Counted from the first letter of the stretch, positions 27,300 to 36,527 are shown. The stretch is DNA of 64,000 nucleotides from Tsuneonella rigui (GCF_003958625.1 NZ_RSEL01000013.1:186001-250000), one strand, 5' to 3'. Program-made: numbers and translations. The notes: generated by a model from the letters alone, not told the origin.

Positions 27300-27767
27300 A
27301 TGGCCAACCTGGATGATATCGACCGGAAATTGCTCGCCGAGCTGCAGAACGAAGGACGCGTGACCAACGTCGAACTCGCGAGCAGGGTCGGACTGACCGC
27401 ACCGCCGTGCCTGCGCCGGGTGCGCAGCCTGGAGGAAGAGGGCGTCATCCGCGGCTACCACGCCGATCTCGATCCGTCGAAGCTCGGATTCGCGATTACC
27501 GTGTTCGCGATGGTCAGCCTGAAGAGCCAGGCGGAGAGCTCACTGCGCGAGTTCGAGGATCATATGAAGTCGCTGCCCGAAGTGCGCGAGTGCCACATGC
27601 TCAACGGTGAGATCGACTTCATCCTTAAGATCGTGAGCCCCGATCTGCAAAGCTTTCAGGAGTTCCTGACCAGCAAGCTGACGCCCGCGCCGAACGTCGA
27701 CAGCGTGAAGACCTCGCTGACGATCAGGACCGCCAAACAAGAGCCGGGAGTTCCGCTCGGCGACTGA
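27300..27767 (+). CDS. Lrp/AsnC-family transcriptional regulator
   Basis: A 155-aa regulator: N-terminal HTH (LDDIDRKLLAELQNEGRVTN, recognition helix VELASRVGLTAPPCLRRVRSLE) and a C-terminal RAM ligand-binding domain (FAITVFAMVSLKSQAESSL ... VRECHMLNGEIDFILKIVS). The VRECHMLNGEIDFILKI block is the Lrp effector/oligomer signature. It probably senses an amino acid. ATG 27300 is chosen because it starts the conserved NLDDIDRKLL. It is divergent from the degenerate kinase gene, with about 210 bp between them in which I see nothing beyond an AT-rich promoter-like stretch near 27205-27230. Confidence 0.93.
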   Translation: MANLDDIDRKLLAELQNEGRVTNVELASRVGLTAPPCLRRVRSLEEEGVIRGYHADLDPSKLGFAITVFAMVSLKSQAESSLREFEDHMKSLPEVRECHMLNGEIDFILKIVSPDLQSFQEFLTSKLTPAPNVDSVKTSLTIRTAKQEPGVPLGD

Positions 27768-27853
27768 ATCCATCGCTCTGGCCCGTTACCCTGGCGGGCC
27801 GGAACGCATTTGATTCTCGTGATTTAGGTGTGCGACCAACCAAGGAGAGTCGC

Positions 27854-28384
27854 ATGCCAACTCACGCCATTTTCGATAGCCACGAACACGCCAACCGCGC
27901 GGTCAACGATCTCCGCTCGGCCGGCGTGCGTGACGATTCGATCTCGCTCGTCGCTCACCACGGCCGCACGACCACGACGACCGACGCTGACGGCAACGTG
28001 ACCGATGAGGATCACACCAACCTTGTGCGCGGCATTCTCGGCGGCGGGGCACTCGGTGCCGGCTTGGGCGTCGCGGCGCTCGCCATTCCGGGCGTCGGCC
28101 CACTCGTCGCGGCGGGCGCGATCGCGTCGTCGGCCGTACCTGGTGCGATGGGCATCGGTGCGCTCGCCGGGGCCGCGTTCGGCTCGGTCAACGAAGTGCT
28201 CAAGGGGCACGGCGTCAGCGACGAGGACGCCGAGTACTACAGCCCGCGCATGAAGGACGGCGCGGTGTTCATGTCAGTCGACGACGAGACTTCGGGCTAT
28301 GACCGCGATCGCACTGCCGAGGCGATGTACAACGCCGGCGGCCACAACCGCGCCCGGCCGCGTGAGGTCGAAACGGCCTACTGA
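27854..28384 (+). CDS. YflT/general stress protein-like protein with glycine-rich hydrophobic core
   Basis: A 176-aa protein. Residues 1-40 (THAIFDSHEHANRAVNDLRS then AGVRDDSISLVAHH) match the heat-induced stress protein YflT/GsiB-like fold that begins many bacterial stress proteins. A Gly/Ala-rich hydrophobic segment follows (ILGGGALGAGLGVAALAIPG, then VGPLVAAGAIASSAVPGAMG), probably membrane-interacting, then GVSDEDAEYYSPRMKDGAVFMSV, which is typical of the family. AAGGAGAG is perfectly placed before ATG 27854. A GGAAC at 27801 resembles the -35 of EcfG (general stress) promoters, but no good CGTT -10 lies at the right distance. Function unknown. Confidence 0.75.
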   Translation: MPTHAIFDSHEHANRAVNDLRSAGVRDDSISLVAHHGRTTTTTDADGNVTDEDHTNLVRGILGGGALGAGLGVAALAIPGVGPLVAAGAIASSAVPGAMGIGALAGAAFGSVNEVLKGHGVSDEDAEYYSPRMKDGAVFMSVDDETSGYDRDRTAEAMYNAGGHNRARPREVETAY

Positions 28385-28390
28385 TATTTA

Positions 28391-28421
28391 GAGAGGCGGG
28401 CCTCGGTGAGGTTCGCCTCTC
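28391..28421. terminator. Hairpin between convergent stress gene and accC
   Basis: GAGAGGCG (28391-28398) and CGCCTCTC (28414-28421), with an inner CCTC/GAGG pairing, form a strong stem between the two convergent 3' ends. There is no T-run. Confidence 0.55.
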
Positions 28422-28424
28422 CAG

Positions 28425-29768
28425 TCAGCGCTCCTTGAGCCACTCCTCGAGCCACTTGATCGAGTAGTCGCCGCTCAGCACGTCGTCCTGCCGGATCAGT
28501 TCCTGGTGCAGCGGTATGCTGGTCTTGACCCCCTCGACCACCATCTCCTCCAGCGCGCGGCGCAGGCGCATGATGCAGCGTTCGCGGTTTCGCCCGTAGA
28601 CGATCAGCTTGGCGATCATCGAATCGTAATACGGCGGGATGCGGTAGCCGGCGTAGAGACCGCTATCGACCCGCACGTGCATGCCGCCTGCGGCGTGATA
28701 GGCGGTGACGGTGCCGGGCGAGGGCGCGAAGGTGAACGGGTCTTCCGCGTTGATGCGGCACTCGATCGCGTGGCCCTTGAACTCGATCTCGTCCTGCGTG
28801 ACCGACAAATCCTTGCCGTCGGCGACGCGGATCTGTTCGCGGACCAGGTCGATGCCGGTGATCATCTCGGTCACGGGGTGCTCGACCTGCAGCCGGGTGT
28901 TCATCTCGATGAAGTAGAACTCGCCGTTCTCCCACAGGAACTCGATCGTCCCGGCGCCGCGATAGCCCATGTCGGCCATCGCCTTCGAACAGATCGCGCC
29001 CATCCGGTCGCGTTCTTCGGATGAAAGGATCGGCGAGGGCGCTTCTTCCAGCACTTTTTGGTGCCGGCGCTGGAGCGAGCAGTCGCGCTCGCCAAGGTGG
29101 ATCGCCCCGCCACGTCCGTCGCCGAACACCTGGAATTCGATGTGGCGCGGGTTGCCAAGATACTTCTCGATATAGACGGTGGCGTCGCCAAACGCGGCCT
29201 TCGCTTCGCTGCCCGCCTGGCGCATCAGGGTTTCGAGCGTGTCTTCGCTCTCGCACACCTTCATGCCGCGCCCGCCGCCGCCCGACGCAGCCTTGATAAT
29301 GACCGGGTAGCCGATCTCCGCGGCGATCTGGCGCGCCTCGCTGAAGTCGCTGACCGCGCCGTCGCTGCCCGGCACCAGCGGCAGGCCGAGCGCGCCGGCG
29401 GTGCGCTTGGCTTCAACCTTGTCGCCCATCGTGCGGATATGCTCGGGCTTGGGGCCGATCCAGGTGATCCCGTGGGCCTCGACGATCTCGGCGAACTGGG
29501 CGTTCTCGGACAGGAAGCCGTAGCCGGGATGGATCGCGTCGGCGTGCGCGATCTCCGCCGCCGAGATGATCGCCGCAACGTTGAGGTAGCTATCGGCCGC
29601 CGGCGGCGGGCCGATGCACACCGCGTGGTCAGCCAGGCGCACGTGCATCGCGTCGGCATCGGCGGTCGAGTGCACCGCGACCGTCTCAATGCCCATTTCG
29701 TGCGCGGCGCGGTGGATGCGCAGCGCGATCTCGCCGCGGTTGGCGATCAGGATGCGGGAAATGCCCAT
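28425..29768 (-). CDS. accC: Acetyl-CoA carboxylase, biotin carboxylase subunit
   Basis: A 447-aa ATP-grasp enzyme that carboxylates biotin on AccB using bicarbonate and ATP, the first half of malonyl-CoA synthesis. Recognisable motifs: [35 protein letters not shown], the glycine-rich ATP loop [33 protein letters not shown], and the active-site [18 protein letters not shown]. Length equals that of E. coli AccC (449 aa). It starts 6 nt after the accB stop, in the order aroQ-accB-accC. Confidence 0.97.
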   Translation of the reverse strand: MGISRILIANRGEIALRIHRAAHEMGIETVAVHSTADADAMHVRLADHAVCIGPPPAADSYLNVAAIISAAEIAHADAIHPGYGFLSENAQFAEIVEAHGITWIGPKPEHIRTMGDKVEAKRTAGALGLPLVPGSDGAVSDFSEARQIAAEIGYPVIIKAASGGGGRGMKVCESEDTLETLMRQAGSEAKAAFGDATVYIEKYLGNPRHIEFQVFGDGRGGAIHLGERDCSLQRRHQKVLEEAPSPILSSEERDRMGAICSKAMADMGYRGAGTIEFLWENGEFYFIEMNTRLQVEHPVTEMITGIDLVREQIRVADGKDLSVTQDEIEFKGHAIECRINAEDPFTFAPSPGTVTAYHAAGGMHVRVDSGLYAGYRIPPYYDSMIAKLIVYGRNRERCIMRLRRALEEMVVEGVKTSIPLHQELIRQDDVLSGDYSIKWLEEWLKER

Positions 29769-29774
29769 CGCTGC

Positions 29775-30266
29775 TTAGCCGATCACGACCAGCGGCTGGT
29801 CGAACTCCACCGGCTGGGCGTTCTCGACCAGGATCGACTTGATCGTACCGGCCTTGTCGGCGGCGATCGGATTCATGACCTTCATCGCCTCGATGATCAG
29901 CAGGGTCTGGCCCTGGCTGACGGTGTCGCCGACCTTGACGAACGGCGCCGAGCCGGGTTCGGCGGACAGGTAAGCCGTACCGACCATCGGCGACTTCAGT
30001 GCGCCTTCGATCGCAGCGGGCGCTTCCGCCGCGGGGGCAGTGGCGGGCGCGGCTGTGGGCGCCGCAGCCGGGGCCGGCGCCATCGCTTGCGGCGCGGCGG
30101 CCATCATCACGCCGCCGCCGCGGGCGACGCGGACCTTGCGGTCGCCGTCCTCGACTTCGATCTCGGTGAGGCCCGTCTCGGCGAGCAACTCGGCGAGCTC
30201 GCGGACCAGCTTTGTGTCGACGTTCATTCCCGAGCTACGCCCGGCGGCGCCCTTGGTTTCGGCCAT
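29775..30266 (-). CDS. accB: Biotin carboxyl carrier protein of acetyl-CoA carboxylase
   Basis: A 163-aa protein. The N-terminal helical domain ([20 protein letters not shown]) is followed by an Ala/Pro-rich hinge and the C-terminal biotinyl domain with EAMKVMNPI (biotin on Lys129). It carries carboxybiotin from AccC to the carboxyltransferase. An internal ATG ([11 protein letters not shown]) 14 codons in is an alternative start. Upstream aroQ is separated by 62 bp and is presumably in the same operon. Confidence 0.96.
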   Translation of the reverse strand: MAETKGAAGRSSGMNVDTKLVRELAELLAETGLTEIEVEDGDRKVRVARGGGVMMAAAPQAMAPAPAAAPTAAPATAPAAEAPAAIEGALKSPMVGTAYLSAEPGSAPFVKVGDTVSQGQTLLIIEAMKVMNPIAADKAGTIKSILVENAQPVEFDQPLVVIG

Positions 30267-30328
30267 TGCCTGCCCCTTGTTATCTCAAGCGGGTGCCTAT
30301 GCGCGGCTCGGCCCGCAAGGGCAAGTCG

Positions 30329-30766
30329 CTAGAGCTTCGCCGCCTTTTCGAGCGCGACGACATAGCTCTGCGCGCCGAGCCCTTTGACTTCGCCCACCGC
30401 GCCCATGCCGACGTAGGAGACATGCCGGAACGGCTCGCGGGTCATGGGATCGGACAAGTGCACCTCGATCACCGGCACCTTGATCGACTTGATCGCATCG
30501 AGCAGCGCGATCGAGGTGTGAGTATAGGCGCCTGCATTGAGCAGCACGGCCTTGGCGCCCTCCGCGTTCGCCTCGTGCAGCCAGTCGACGAGATGGCCCT
30601 CATGGTTCGACTGGCGCACTTCGACCTCCAGCCCGAGTTCCTGGGCCCGGTCTTCGAGCATCCCGGCGATATCGTCGAGCGTGTCCGAGCCGTAGATCTC
30701 CGGCTCGCGCATGCCGAGCAGGTTGAGATTGGGGCCATTGAGCACATAGACGAGGTTCGCTGACAT
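30329..30766 (-). CDS. aroQ: 3-dehydroquinate dehydratase, type II
   Basis: A 145-aa dodecameric shikimate-pathway enzyme. Motifs: VLNGPNLNLLGMREPEIYG (catalytic Tyr and Arg loop), QSNHEGHLVDWLHEA, LNAGAYTHTSIALLDAI and VIEVHLSDPMTREPFRHVSYV (catalytic His). ATG 30766 (MSANLVYVLNGPN) is the conserved start; the open frame runs further upstream without similarity. It heads the aroQ-accB-accC operon common in alphaproteobacteria. Confidence 0.97.
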   Translation of the reverse strand: MSANLVYVLNGPNLNLLGMREPEIYGSDTLDDIAGMLEDRAQELGLEVEVRQSNHEGHLVDWLHEANAEGAKAVLLNAGAYTHTSIALLDAIKSIKVPVIEVHLSDPMTREPFRHVSYVGMGAVGEVKGLGAQSYVVALEKAAKL

Positions 30767-30915
30767 GCGCGCGCCATAGCGAGGCGCAGGGTCGCGGGAA
30801 AGCTTGCCGGACGGCGTGTTGCGCCCTAGTTCGCAGGCCGCAGCAAGGAGACGCGCGATGGACGACCGGAACAGCACAATCACCTGTCCCCGTCCTTCGA
30901 ACCGTGCGAGTTCCC

Positions 30916-32490
30916 ATGTCTGCCCTTCTCACTCTCGACTCCGTCGCCGCGCACACTCCTGAGCAGCGGCTCCTTTTTTCCGGTCTCTCGCTCGCCCTCA
31001 ATGCGGAGCGCGTCGGGCTGGTAGGCCGCAACGGCTCGGGCAAATCGACGCTGCTGCGGATTGTTGCTGGTGAGCTTGCCCCGGCGGCGGGCGCAGTCGG
31101 CCTGTCGGGCACCGTCGGCACCTTGCAGCAGGGCTTTCCGCCCGAGATCACCGTGGCCGATGCGCTCGGCGTCAGCGAACCGCTGACGTTGCTGGCGCGC
31201 GTGGTTGCGGGCGAGGGCAACGCGGACGACTTCGCCGCGGCCGACTGGACTCTGGAGCCGCGGCTCGAAGCGGCTCTGGCCGAAGTGGGCCTGACAGGCA
31301 TCGGCTTCGACCGCGCGATCGGTTCGCTCTCGGGCGGCGAGCGGACGCGCGTCGGGATCGCCCGGCTACTGGTCGAGAAGCCCGATCTGCTGCTGCTCGA
31401 CGAGCCGACCAACAACCTCGACGCCGATGGGCGCGCGGCAATCCACGATCTGATCGCGCGGTGGAGCCGCGGCGTGCTGGTCGCCAGCCACGACCGCGAG
31501 GTGCTCGAACTGATGGACCGCATCGTCGAGCTAACGCCGGTCGGCGTGCGGATCGTCGGCGGCGGCTGGACCGCGTTCGCCGAGCAGCGCGAGCGTGAGC
31601 GGCAGGCCGCGGCGGACCAGCTCGAACGCAGTGAGGGCGCGCTGCGCGACGCCAAGCGCACCGCGCAGCGCCGGCAGGAAGCGCAAGCGCGCCGCGACAA
31701 GGCCGGACGGGCGTTCGCGGCCAAGGGCTCCGAGCCGAAGATCTTCCTCGGCGCGCAGGCGCGGCGGGCCGAGGAGACCAGCGGCCGGACCAAGCGTCTC
31801 GGAGAGCGCGAGGTCAGCGAGGCCGAGGCCGAGGCCGCCGAATCGCGGGCCAAGGTCGAGGTCCTTACCCCCATCGCAATCGATCTTCCCAAGAGTGGCA
31901 CGCCCTCGAATGCGCGACTGCTGTCGCTCGACGAGGTCACGGTCGAGCTCGGCGGACGCAAACTCGGGCCGTGGTCCCTCGAAATCCGCGGGACGGAGCG
32001 GGTCGCCGTCGAGGGGCCGAATGGCTCGGGCAAGACCACGCTGCTCAAGGTCGCGACCGGCGCCCTGACACCCTCTAATGGGACGGTCGTTCGAGCGGAG
32101 CAGCGCATCGTGCTGCTCGACCAGCATGTCGACCTCCTCGACCCGAGCACTAGCATTGTCGCCAACTACCGCCGCCTCAACCCCTCGCTCGGCGAGCGGG
32201 AGGCCTATGCCGCCTGCGCCCGCTTCGGGTTCCGCAACCGCAACGCCGAGCAACTGGTCGGCACGCTCTCGGGCGGGGAGCGGCTGAGGGCGGGGCTCGC
32301 CTGCACGCTGGCTGGCGAGCGCCCGCCCTGGCTGCTCATTCTCGACGAACCGACCAATCACCTCGATCTCGAATCAATCGAGCTATTGGAAGGCGCGCTG
32401 CGCGAATTCGACGGCGCACTGCTGGTGGTCAGCCATGACCGCGCGTTCCTGGATGCGATCGGCATCGAGCGAGCCGTGAGCGTCGTGTAG
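30916..32490 (+). CDS. ABC-F family ATPase, third paralogue
   Basis: A 524-aa double-ATPase soluble protein. Walker A: GRNGSGKST and GPNGSGKTT. Signatures: SGGERTRVGIARLL and SGGERLRAGLACTL. Walker B: DEPTNNLD and DEPTNHLD. The linker between cassettes (about residues 220-330) is a long basic coiled coil (AEQRERERQAAADQLERSEG then QARRDKAGRAFAAKG) that would reach the ribosomal P site in ABC-F factors. It is shorter than Uup and lacks EttA-specific features. It may be a housekeeping factor or a ribosome-protection (antibiotic) type; the sequence alone does not decide. ATG 30916; a GTG 12 nt upstream is in frame. The stop codon is the first three bases of a 27-bp repeat. Confidence 0.88.
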   Translation: MSALLTLDSVAAHTPEQRLLFSGLSLALNAERVGLVGRNGSGKSTLLRIVAGELAPAAGAVGLSGTVGTLQQGFPPEITVADALGVSEPLTLLARVVAGEGNADDFAAADWTLEPRLEAALAEVGLTGIGFDRAIGSLSGGERTRVGIARLLVEKPDLLLLDEPTNNLDADGRAAIHDLIARWSRGVLVASHDREVLELMDRIVELTPVGVRIVGGGWTAFAEQRERERQAAADQLERSEGALRDAKRTAQRRQEAQARRDKAGRAFAAKGSEPKIFLGAQARRAEETSGRTKRLGEREVSEAEAEAAESRAKVEVLTPIAIDLPKSGTPSNARLLSLDEVTVELGGRKLGPWSLEIRGTERVAVEGPNGSGKTTLLKVATGALTPSNGTVVRAEQRIVLLDQHVDLLDPSTSIVANYRRLNPSLGEREAYAACARFGFRNRNAEQLVGTLSGGERLRAGLACTLAGERPPWLLILDEPTNHLDLESIELLEGALREFDGALLVVSHDRAFLDAIGIERAVSVV

Positions 32491-32514
32491 GACTTGTCAC
32501 ACTTGTCACACTGT
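32488..32514. repeat. 27-bp dispersed repeat, copy 2
   Basis: Identical over 27 bp to 6423-6449 (double TTGTCACAC preceded by TAGGAC). It starts exactly on the TAG stop of the ABC-F gene and lies between this stop and the convergent holin stop at 32529. A copy placed at a 3' junction suggests a transcript-end or mobile-repeat role. Confidence 0.85.
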
Positions 32515-32528
32515 TCTGGACAAGAAAG

Positions 32529-32942
32529 TCAGCTCTCGACGCCCTTGATCTTCCCCCATTGGCGGGCAGCGGTGTAGCCGAGGTAGCCGGTGCCGAAGAG
32601 CGCGTAGAGCTCCTCCGGCAGTCCGCGCAGGTAGGCGGTCATCGCGCCGGCGATCGTCTCGGCGGTGCCAGGCGCGAACAGCGAAAGGATGCCGATCGGC
32701 AGCGCGGCGAGCAGCATTACGTACATCACGTAAAGGAAGCTCGGCCGCGCGCGGCTGGTCCACGGGTCGCTCGAGTTCGCCTCCGCGACGATAGCCGAGA
32801 GCTGGGTCTCGATCAGCTTCAGTTCCTGCGTGCCCTCGAGTTGGAGCAATTCGAGCTTGGCCTTGGCGCGCGCTTCCTTGTCGGGGATCACCTTGTCGAT
32901 GATCGAGGTGATCGGGCCGATGAGAACGTCGAGAACGGACAT
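32529..32942 (-). CDS. 3TM phage/GTA-type holin family protein
   Basis: A 137-aa protein matching the 3TM holin family described for gene-transfer-agent release (PF11351): SVLDVLIGPITSIIDKVIPD, a coiled segment rich in KLELLQLEGTQELKLIETQ, then SSDPWTSRARPSFLYVMYVMLLAALPIGILSLF (TM) and TAYLRGLPEELYALFGTGYL (re-entrant or TM), ending in ARQWGKIKG. ATG 32942 is chosen because GGAGGAA lies 8 nt before it; the ATG at 32948 would leave one nucleotide. In Rhodobacter capsulatus the GTA holin likewise lies outside the structural cluster. No endolysin or phage structural gene is nearby. Confidence 0.85.
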   Translation of the reverse strand: MSVLDVLIGPITSIIDKVIPDKEARAKAKLELLQLEGTQELKLIETQLSAIVAEANSSDPWTSRARPSFLYVMYVMLLAALPIGILSLFAPGTAETIAGAMTAYLRGLPEELYALFGTGYLGYTAARQWGKIKGVES

Positions 32943-32989
32943 GTGCATTTCCTCCGGTTGAAACGGACCAGCGTGTAACCAAACAGGTT

Positions 32990-33004
32990 CGTGTAGGAAA
33001 ATGC
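32990..33004 (-). promoter_or_regulatory. GCATTTTCCTACACG motif, copy 2, upstream of holin
   Basis: The minus-strand 15-mer is identical to the one at 6647-6661 and sits 48-62 bp before the holin ATG, followed by GAACCTGTTTGGTTACACG. TTTCCTACA also occurs 45-53 bp before the DUF6456 gene and, as TTTCCTAC, 44-51 bp before yajC. Promoter or activator site by position. Confidence 0.5.
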
Positions 33005-33072
33005 ATTCACCAATGTGCGCCGCTCCAGAGCCGCGTTTGACTCGCCACAAACGGCAAAGCAGGAAGCTCCGC

Positions 33073-34821
33073 ATGAAATCGCTCCTGCTCGCCGCCGCCC
33101 TCTTCGTTTCCGCTCCCGCCCTCGCACAAGCTCCGCCGAGCAAAGCCGACCAGACCCTACAGGCGCTCTACGGCGAATACTGGGACTGGCAGGTGCGCGA
33201 ATACGGGATGATCGAGCGCGCCGACGGCTCGACCGACGAAGGTCCGACGATCGCGTCCGCCACCCCCGCCGCGCAGAAGGCGCGCGCCGCCGCCGCCGCC
33301 GAATTCCGCGCGCGGCTCGACCAGATCGACACCGCCGCGCTCTCGCCGACCGAGAAGGTCAACGCCGCGGTCCTGCGCGCCGCGCTGACCGAGACGATCG
33401 AGGACGCGCGTTTTTCCGAATGGGAAATGCCGTTCGACAGCGACTCCAATTTTTGGAGCTACTGGGACGCGCCGAGCGGGTTCCAGACGGTCGAGGAGTA
33501 CGACAACTACCTTGCCCGCCTGCGCGCGCTGCCGCGCTATTTCGACGAACAGATCGCTAACGCGCGCGCCGGCTTGAAGCGCGGGTTCAGCGTGCCGCGG
33601 GTGACGCTCACAGGCCGCGATGCCAGCCTTGCTGCCTACACCGTCGATGCGCCCGAGAAGAGCCCATTCTGGCGCGCCTTCGCCGAGATTCCGGCGCGCT
33701 TCTCCGATGCCGACAAGGCGCGCCTGACCGCCGAAGGCCGCGCGGCCATCACCGACAGCGTCACGCCGGCGTATGGCAAGCTGCTGACCTTCCTGCGCGA
33801 CGAGTACATGCCCCGGGCGCGCACTACGCTCGCGGCCGAGGCGATGCCAAACGGCAAGGCGTATTACCAGCAGCAGATCCGCCAATACACCACGCTCGAT
33901 CTGACGCCCGAGCAGATCCACCAGATCGGCCTCACCGAAGTGGCCCGGATCGAGGGCGAGATGCGCGGGATCATGCAGGAGGTCGGCTTCACCGGGACGA
34001 TCGCCGAGTTCACCGAGAAGCTGCGCACCGATCCCGCGCAGATCGCCGCCAAGCCCGACGAGCTGATGGGGGTTTCGTCCTACGTGGTGAAACGGGTCGA
34101 CGGGAAGATCGCAGACTACTTCGGGTCTCTGCCCCGCGCGCGTTTCACCATCCGCCCCGTCGCCGACTCTATCGCACCGTTCTACACCGCCGGGCGCGGC
34201 GGCCTCGATGCGTGCCAGATGAACACCTACAACCTCGCCTCGCGGCCGCTCTACAACATCCCCGCGCTGACGCTGCACGAGTGCGAGCCTGGCCACAGCT
34301 TCCAGATGGCGTTCCAGCAGGAGCAGGGCGAGCAGCCCAAGTTCCGCCGCAACATCTACTTCTCCGGCATGGGGGAGGGGTGGGGCCTCTACAGCGAATT
34401 CCTCGGCGAGGAGATGGGCATCTACCGCACGCCGGAGGAGCGCTTCGGCCGCCTCAGCTACGAGATGTGGCGCGCGGTGCGGCTGGTGATCGATACCGGC
34501 ATCCACCACTACGGCTGGGATCGCGACAAGGCGATCGCCTACCTCGCCGACCGCACCGCCCTGTCGCGGCACGAGGTCGAGACCGAGGTCGACCGGTACA
34601 TTTCGTGGCCCGGCCAGGCGCTCGCCTACAAGCTCGGCGAAATGACCATCCGCCGCATGCGCACCAAGGCGGAAGGCGCACTCGGCGATAAGTTCGACAT
34701 CCGCAAGTTCCACGACGTGGTGCTCGCGCTCGGCTCAGTCCCGCTGCCCGAGCTGGAAGCGCGGATCGACGCGTTCATCGCCGACGGCGGCCAGGGGCTG
34801 CCCGGCGTGACATACAAGTAG
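33073..34821 (+). CDS. Secreted DUF885-family metallohydrolase
   Basis: A 582-aa exported protein with a signal peptide (MKSLLLAAALFVSAPALAQA). The DUF885 family carries a metallopeptidase-like motif. Here it is ALTLHECEPGHSFQMAFQ (variant of HExxxGH, the Cys replacing the usual small residue), with the downstream Glu ligand in GMGEGWGLYSEFL and the terminal region VDRYISWPGQALAYKLGEMTI highly typical. It is probably a zinc peptidase or amidase of the periplasm; the substrate is unproven for the family. AGGAAG precedes ATG 33073. It is divergent from the holin, sharing a 130-bp upstream region. Confidence 0.88.
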   Translation: MKSLLLAAALFVSAPALAQAPPSKADQTLQALYGEYWDWQVREYGMIERADGSTDEGPTIASATPAAQKARAAAAAEFRARLDQIDTAALSPTEKVNAAVLRAALTETIEDARFSEWEMPFDSDSNFWSYWDAPSGFQTVEEYDNYLARLRALPRYFDEQIANARAGLKRGFSVPRVTLTGRDASLAAYTVDAPEKSPFWRAFAEIPARFSDADKARLTAEGRAAITDSVTPAYGKLLTFLRDEYMPRARTTLAAEAMPNGKAYYQQQIRQYTTLDLTPEQIHQIGLTEVARIEGEMRGIMQEVGFTGTIAEFTEKLRTDPAQIAAKPDELMGVSSYVVKRVDGKIADYFGSLPRARFTIRPVADSIAPFYTAGRGGLDACQMNTYNLASRPLYNIPALTLHECEPGHSFQMAFQQEQGEQPKFRRNIYFSGMGEGWGLYSEFLGEEMGIYRTPEERFGRLSYEMWRAVRLVIDTGIHHYGWDRDKAIAYLADRTALSRHEVETEVDRYISWPGQALAYKLGEMTIRRMRTKAEGALGDKFDIRKFHDVVLALGSVPLPELEARIDAFIADGGQGLPGVTYK

Positions 34822-34822
34822 C

Positions 34823-35863
34823 TCAACGGGTCCTGAGGATCGCCTCGAGCTGCTCCGGCCGCAGCTCGGCGGAGAGCTGATCGAAGGTGCATTGGGCCGG
34901 CTTCTTGTCGGGCCGCCAGCGCTTGAATGTGGTGCCGTGGCGGAAGCGGTCGCCGGTGACTTGGTCGTAGGCGACCTCGGCAATGAGCGATGGTTCGAGC
35001 GCTACCCATTCGCTACTCGCGCCGGGCTTCGCCCAGCGACTGGCGCCGCCGGGAGCGCTGCCGGTGAAGGCAGACTTGCCCATCAATGGCGCGAGGAGCT
35101 TGGCGAGCTCGCCGCGCTCCGCCTCGGAGAAGGACGAGGTGAAGCCGACGTGGTGCAGCAAGCCGTCGGCATCGTATAGTCCGAGCAGCAACGACGCCAC
35201 CCCGGTCCCGCTCTTGTCGTAGCGGAAGCCGCCCACCACGCAGTCCGCGGTGCGCTCGACCTTGTGCTTGAACATGGCACGCTCGCCGGGCCGGTAGGGT
35301 TCGTCGCGCCGCTTTGCGATCACACCGTCGAGCGCGCCGCCGGTCTGGTCGAGCCACGCCTGCGCGTCCCCCACGCTGTAGGTGAAGGGTGAGATGAGGA
35401 CCTCGTCCGGCAGGGTACCGGCAAACGCGTCGACCGCCGCGCGGCGCTTGTCGAGCGGCGCTTCGAGCAGGACCTTCGCGCCGACCTGCAGGCAATCGAA
35501 CAGCATGAGCTGCGCCGGCGTCTCCTGCGACAGCTTGGCGATCCGCGATGCCGCCGGATGCAAGCGAGCCTGCAGGGCAGAGAACGACAGCTCTCCCCCG
35601 ATCGGCAGAACGATCTCGCCGTCGACGACGAAGCGCTTCTCCTTGATGCCGCGCAGCATCATCGCAACTTCGGGGAAATAGCGTTCCAGCGGCTTGCCGG
35701 ACTTCGACATCAGCGCGACCTCGTCGCCATCGCGGTAGGCGATGCAGCGGAAGCCGTCCCACTTCGGCTCGAACTGCCAGCCGTCGTCATCGGGGATGCG
35801 ATCGATCAGCCGCGCTTCCATCGGCGGGGTCGTCAGGGGAATCTTCAGGCGTTCAAATGGCAT
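34823..35863 (-). CDS. ligC: ATP-dependent DNA ligase (LigC type)
   Basis: A 346-aa minimal ligase: adenylation domain with nucleophile Lys34 in FEPKWDGFR, motif III FVVDGEIVLPIGGELSF, motif IV DGVIAKRRDEPYRPGER and motif V FKHKVERTADCVVGG, followed by an OB domain (LLGLYDADGLLHHVGFTSSF) ending RHGTTFKRWRPDK. No polymerase or nuclease (LigD) domains are attached. LigC proteins act in NHEJ or base-excision-type short-gap repair. No Ku gene is nearby. It is convergent with the DUF885 gene, with a one-base gap. Confidence 0.92.
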   Translation of the reverse strand: MPFERLKIPLTTPPMEARLIDRIPDDDGWQFEPKWDGFRCIAYRDGDEVALMSKSGKPLERYFPEVAMMLRGIKEKRFVVDGEIVLPIGGELSFSALQARLHPAASRIAKLSQETPAQLMLFDCLQVGAKVLLEAPLDKRRAAVDAFAGTLPDEVLISPFTYSVGDAQAWLDQTGGALDGVIAKRRDEPYRPGERAMFKHKVERTADCVVGGFRYDKSGTGVASLLLGLYDADGLLHHVGFTSSFSEAERGELAKLLAPLMGKSAFTGSAPGGASRWAKPGASSEWVALEPSLIAEVAYDQVTGDRFRHGTTFKRWRPDKKPAQCTFDQLSAELRPEQLEAILRTR

Positions 35864-35948
35864 GCCGCTTCACAACGCCGCCGCGCGGTGAGCTTTCCCG
35901 ATCGATTTGCGAAGGAGTGGCCGCGTAGCGACAGGCCACTGAAACCAC

Positions 35949-36025
35949 TGGTCGGGACGAGAGGATTCGAACCTCCGACCCCCACACCCCCAGTGTGATG
36001 CGCTACCAGGCTGCGCTACGTCCCG
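35949..36025 (-). tRNA. tRNA-Pro (anticodon GGG)
   Basis: A 77-nt cloverleaf: acceptor CGGGACG/CGTCCCG, D-arm GCGCAGCCTGGTAGCGC, anticodon loop CTGGGGG (GGG), T-arm GGTTCGAATCC, and CCA encoded at 35949-35951. It is the second proline isoacceptor in the window. Confidence 0.95.
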
Positions 36026-36155
36026 AGCCAGTGGAGGCGCGCCTATAGGTCCGAGCCAGCGGCATGGCAAGGCGTGTCGATCCGGCCACAGGGCGCGCGA
36101 ATTGCTCTCGCGATGTGATGCTGCTAGGCGCGCCGCCATTGCCGCCGGGCACGGG

Positions 36156-36163
36156 TTTCCTAC
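36156..36163 (+). promoter_or_regulatory. TTTCCTAC element upstream of yajC
   Basis: TTTCCTAC 44-51 bp before the yajC ATG, at the same relative position as TTTCCTACA before the holin and DUF6456 genes. Low-complexity motif; supported only by position. Confidence 0.35.
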
Positions 36164-36206
36164 CTGTCCGGCCATCATTCATTCGTGCGAACGGACCGAC
36201 TAGACG

Positions 36207-36527
36207 ATGCTCGATATTCTCGCCGCCGGAACGGCCGGCGTTGCGCCGCCGGTGTGGATCAGCTGGCTGCCGATCATCGGCATGATCGCGATCTTCTGGT
36301 TCCTGCTGATCCGTCCGCAGATGCGCCAGCAGAAGGCTCACCGCGAGAAGATCGGCGGCCTCAAGAAGGGCGACCAGGTAGTCACCGCGGGCGGTCTGGT
36401 CGGCAAGGTGCTGCGGGTGGACGAGAACTACGTCGACCTCGAGCTCGGCAAGGGCGTGCAGGTCAAGGCCGTCAAGCACACGATCGGCGAGGTGATCCCC
36501 CCCGCCGGCTCCGCCGCGAACGACTGA
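36207..36527 (+). CDS. yajC: Sec translocon accessory protein YajC
   Basis: A 106-aa protein with one N-terminal transmembrane helix (residues 15-37, WISWLPIIGMIAIFWFLLIR) and the diagnostic RPQMRQQKAHREKI and LKKGDQVVTAGGLVGKV motifs. It forms the SecDF-YajC complex that helps SecYEG use the proton gradient for late-stage export. It is 12 bp before secD in the yajC-secD-secF operon. Confidence 0.96.
   Translation: MLDILAAGTAGVAPPVWISWLPIIGMIAIFWFLLIRPQMRQQKAHREKIGGLKKGDQVVTAGGLVGKVLRVDENYVDLELGKGVQVKAVKHTIGEVIPPAGSAAND

Noticed and set aside
27801-27830. EcfG (general stress) promoter before the YflT-like gene
   Set aside because: GGAAC is present but no CGTT-like -10 follows at 16-17 bp.
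32529-32942. Prophage remnant
   Set aside because: Only a lone holin-family gene; no integrase, terminase, capsid, tail or att-like repeats near a tRNA.
33157-34713. 518-codon open frame antisense to the DUF885 gene
   Set aside because: The plus strand has signal peptide, metal motif and good ribosome-binding site; the antisense frame has none.
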